A DNA stretch of 64,000 nucleotides from JAJDIA01 sp031555735 (GTDB lineage: Bacteria > Bacteroidota > Bacteroidia > Bacteroidales > Tannerellaceae). The notes beneath the pieces are model-generated. The model did not search any database and was not told the DNA's origin. It saw nothing but the letters and a program-made list of their open reading frames with translations. Of this stretch, positions 62,901-64,000 are shown one piece after another. Numbering within the stretch: the first letter of the stretch is position 1; each line of letters starts with the position of its first letter. The stretch is taken from the NCBI GenBank assembly GCA_031555735.1, contig JAVBUE010000003.1, forward strand, positions 9,033-73,032. The letters run 5' to 3'. The position numbers were made by a program, and so were the translations under genes.

Positions 62901-63129
62901 CCACATAAGAAATCTGCAGCGTTTGTGCGTTTTCCGGAACATTCAAAGAGAATACTCCTTCGACATTTGTAACGGTTCCCACCATTGTCCCTTTGACAAT
63001 GACAGAAGCGCCGATAACCGGTAGCCCGTCATCGGCAGAGATTACGGTACCGGTGATTGTCCTGGTCTGAGCAGATACAATCCCAATGCTTACGAATAAG
63101 CAGAGCAAATACGTTGTTAAACATTTCAT
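59998..63129 (-). CDS. SusC/RagA-type TonB-linked outer-membrane transporter
   Basis: A 1043-residue outer-membrane protein that imports ligands captured by SusD, energised by TonB. Order: signal peptide MKCLTTYLLCLFVSIGIVSA, carboxypeptidase-regulatory-like domain (ITGTVISADDGLPVIGASVI), TonB box region (VVIVALGMAKDEKTLGYA), plug (LTGKVAGVNISSAGPAGSSQ, LIRGISSLNANQPLYIVDGV) and barrel ending SFGASVKIEF. First gene of the SusC-SusD-lipoprotein operon. A leader hairpin lies at 63272-63293. No glycoside hydrolase or anti-sigma/ECF pair is next to it in the window. Confidence 0.95.
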   Translation of the reverse strand: MKCLTTYLLCLFVSIGIVSAQTRTITGTVISADDGLPVIGASVIVKGTMVGTVTNVEGVFSLNVPENAQTLQISYVGMRVKEMPITPTMRIVLEPDVKALGEVVIVALGMAKDEKTLGYAATTVKSDDLISAKSGSMMEGLTGKVAGVNISSAGPAGSSQKVLIRGISSLNANQPLYIVDGVPINNERASDSYSSTGNYADFGNSANDINPDDVESVTVLKGASATALYGSRASNGVIMVTTKRAKAEKLTISYDGAFFASNVLRTMQTQDLFGQGWGTWDRAENGSWGPRLDGQIREWGSTQLDPVMKKPFSYVKDNIRDFYQTGTEMNNVVSVRFGTEQFGLYGSYANRSSTGILPNDGDKTSLNSFSLRGNAKYQKISFDMSVNYVRKDVRRTDQMEMELLQHAVDVSFKEMKDYNDPRYNLDNYYTYYATNPYWMIDNNYYLYQDDRVYGKVELGYDIMPGLKATGRLGGDFINSRQDAVSAKTSFTPGSYSDLGGATPQLGNYRRGRQSFSQIDAMAFLTADYTVGDFTLGGMAGWNLNQRGNSYLTSNVQGLDIPDWYNVQNTTSAAVTTQYDENRRLIGLFAQAELGFRNYLFLNLSARNDWSSTLPIDQNSYFYGGINASVILSELFPDLKASHVDFLKLRAAVGQTGNDAGVYRTGTTYRPVDEGYTRLPIGGVSGLTEDNLLPSKTLSPEMTTEYEFGLSANFLRNRISLDAAYYNKQTTDQIISAILPPETGYTEETRNVGKLENQGVELSLQLTPVRSDNWEWEIGGTFYKNWSEVKELWDKLDTYVFTTWRQVELVMNKGDKIGVLQVPAVARVEDKNSPYFGDIIVNNNGFPTTDSNKKDVIGGTQPDFVMGFTTSVRYKDFRLNVVADWRKGGWMVSNTSYITHFNGNSTQTVFNERNSFIYPNSVKIVDGQYVDNNIPVRTDQMNYVLGNYSYNPFIRNEFVIPKDFFKIREISLSYMVPKKYIARTPLSSLSLSLIGRNLFLFTPKENNYIDPEVSNLGNDLLSELGETTSYSSSRSFGASVKIEF

Positions 63130-63785
63130 AGACTCCTTTTTTTGTTTAGATACAATCGACTCCCCTGGCAGGGCATCGTAAATAATTCGACATGGGGGTG
63201 ACAGCGCTGGTTGGTTGGCGGGCTGTCGTCAGCAGAAGTAATCTGTCCTGTTACTTCCTGGATGAGACCGACGGCAATCTGTTACGATTGCCGCTGACCG
63301 CACCGCCGGGAGCATTACATTTCATCATAAACATCATTTTTTGTGCAAATTAATCTAATAAGGAAGATTGGAAGGCTGTTTGTAAGCTGTAAGAGAGGGT
63401 GGCGCAGGCTGCGGAACAACTTGCGCGGTTACTTTCGCTTATATTTACATGTAGGCGTAATCAGCTGGCGTTTTTTATAAGCTCTGGACATCATGGCTGG
63501 CGTACTTTTAGGGCGTTTACAAGAACTATCATTGGCAAACATACAGAAAAAATGTAACAGAAAGAAAGAAAAATAAAGAAAATATCGGTCTGTTTAGTTA
63601 AGATTAGCAAAAATTAATAATCCATATTGCCGGGTTTTATCTCAGATTCCCATGGCCCGGTTCATCGCTTTACGTCCCCCTCTCAGCGACTCTTCCTTTT
63701 TGTGATGTCACATGTCACGCCCGCTTTACATCAGGTTTTTTTGTGACATGAGCCGGATTTGATGCCACACGCTTACTGGAATCTG
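63130..63785. other. Regulatory spacer upstream of SusC
   Basis: No gene. It includes an 8-bp perfect stem (CGGCAATC 63272-63279 with GATTGCCG 63286-63293), a possible -7 box TTAATTTG on the minus strand near 63345-63352, and an A-rich tract at 63542-63580. Inverted motifs GTGATGTCACATGTCAC and GTGACATG lie at about 63701-63750, just before the array. Confidence 0.4.
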
Positions 63786-64000
63786 CATCCGGATGTTGAT
63801 ATATCTGCATCTGGATGTCGTTCCAACAACATCCAGACGTTGGCGGAACAACATCCGGGCGTTGTCCGGACAACATCCGGATGCAGATTGGAATGTTGGC
63901 ATCGTCTTTTCATCCACCTATGATCGTCCGATCATCTACCTATGTTTGTTTAAACAACTACCTATGATTGTCAAAACATCTACCTATGGTAGTTTTGTAA
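63786..64000. repeat. 22-bp-period dyad array, locus 4, cut by the right edge
   Basis: First block: dyads CATCCGGATG, CATCTGGATG, CATCCAGACG, CATCCGGGCG, CATCCGGATG start at 63786, 63808, 63830, 63852 and 63874, exactly 22 bp apart. Second block: CATCCACCTATG, CATCTACCTATG, CAACTACCTATG, CATCTACCTATGG start at 63911, 63933, 63955 and 63977, again 22 bp. The two blocks match, in reverse orientation, the core of the 34-kb element. The 14-bp palindrome GTTGTCCGGACAAC (63861-63874) lies inside. Confidence 0.88.

Overview
The window is from a Bacteroidales chromosome, most likely a Parabacteroides/Tannerellaceae-type gut organism, though the genus is an inference. Signs are SusC/SusD outer-membrane pairs, a fimbrillin lipoprotein with DUF3575/DUF5119 partners, NUDIX-type AraR control of arabinose genes, weak Shine-Dalgarno sites, and many copies of the Bacteroidetes -7 promoter box TAnnTTTG. 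There is one tRNA (Asp), no rRNA, no CRISPR array and no intact insertion sequence.

Region by region. 0-11 kb (all minus strand) is pentose and galactose catabolism: araD-araA-araB, a transketolase cut by the left edge, and galM-MFS transporter-galK-araR. 11-17 kb holds recR, a GT2 glycosyltransferase, a GNAT enzyme, a GH30 glycosidase, a YqgE protein and an aminotransferase, then tRNA-Asp. 17.5-22.8 kb has a TonB-dependent receptor divergent from a fimbrial gene set. 22.8-28.9 kb is a translationally coupled, AT-richer cluster: membrane protein, WecE-type sugar aminotransferase, GT2, short-chain reductase, GNAT, acyl carrier protein and KAS III. It looks like a complete route to an N-acylated 4-amino-sugar. 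28.9-34 kb has an alginate-export-type porin and a glycyl radical enzyme with its activase, close to trans-4-hydroxy-L-proline dehydratase HypD/HypE.

34.8-42.5 kb contains a patatin-type outer-membrane phospholipase, DUF2461, TrpB2, a porin, an extended SDR and a sugar isomerase. 42.5-45.9 kb is the operon dapB-lepB-lepB2-wbqC; the short LepB2 lacks the catalytic lysine. 46-53 kb has DUF2851, an Ig-like lipoprotein, DUF3108, a MACPF lipoprotein and DoxX. 53.4-56.5 kb is a segment carrying a beta-barrel protein and a TPR-LuxR protein, bracketed by two direct copies of a broken IS5-type transposase start. 56.6-63.1 kb has a 7-TM AraC regulator convergent with a SusC/SusD/lipid-binding lipoprotein operon.

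The most unusual signal is not a gene. Four intergenic spacers (about 6.0, 34.0-34.6, 47.4 and 63.8-64.0 kb) carry arrays of short dyad-symmetric motifs repeated with a strict 22-bp period, close to two helical turns. The motif sequence differs between loci while the period is kept. The 34-kb copy is nested in a roughly 685-bp imperfect palindrome, and its core recurs in inverted orientation at the right edge. I know of no described function for it.
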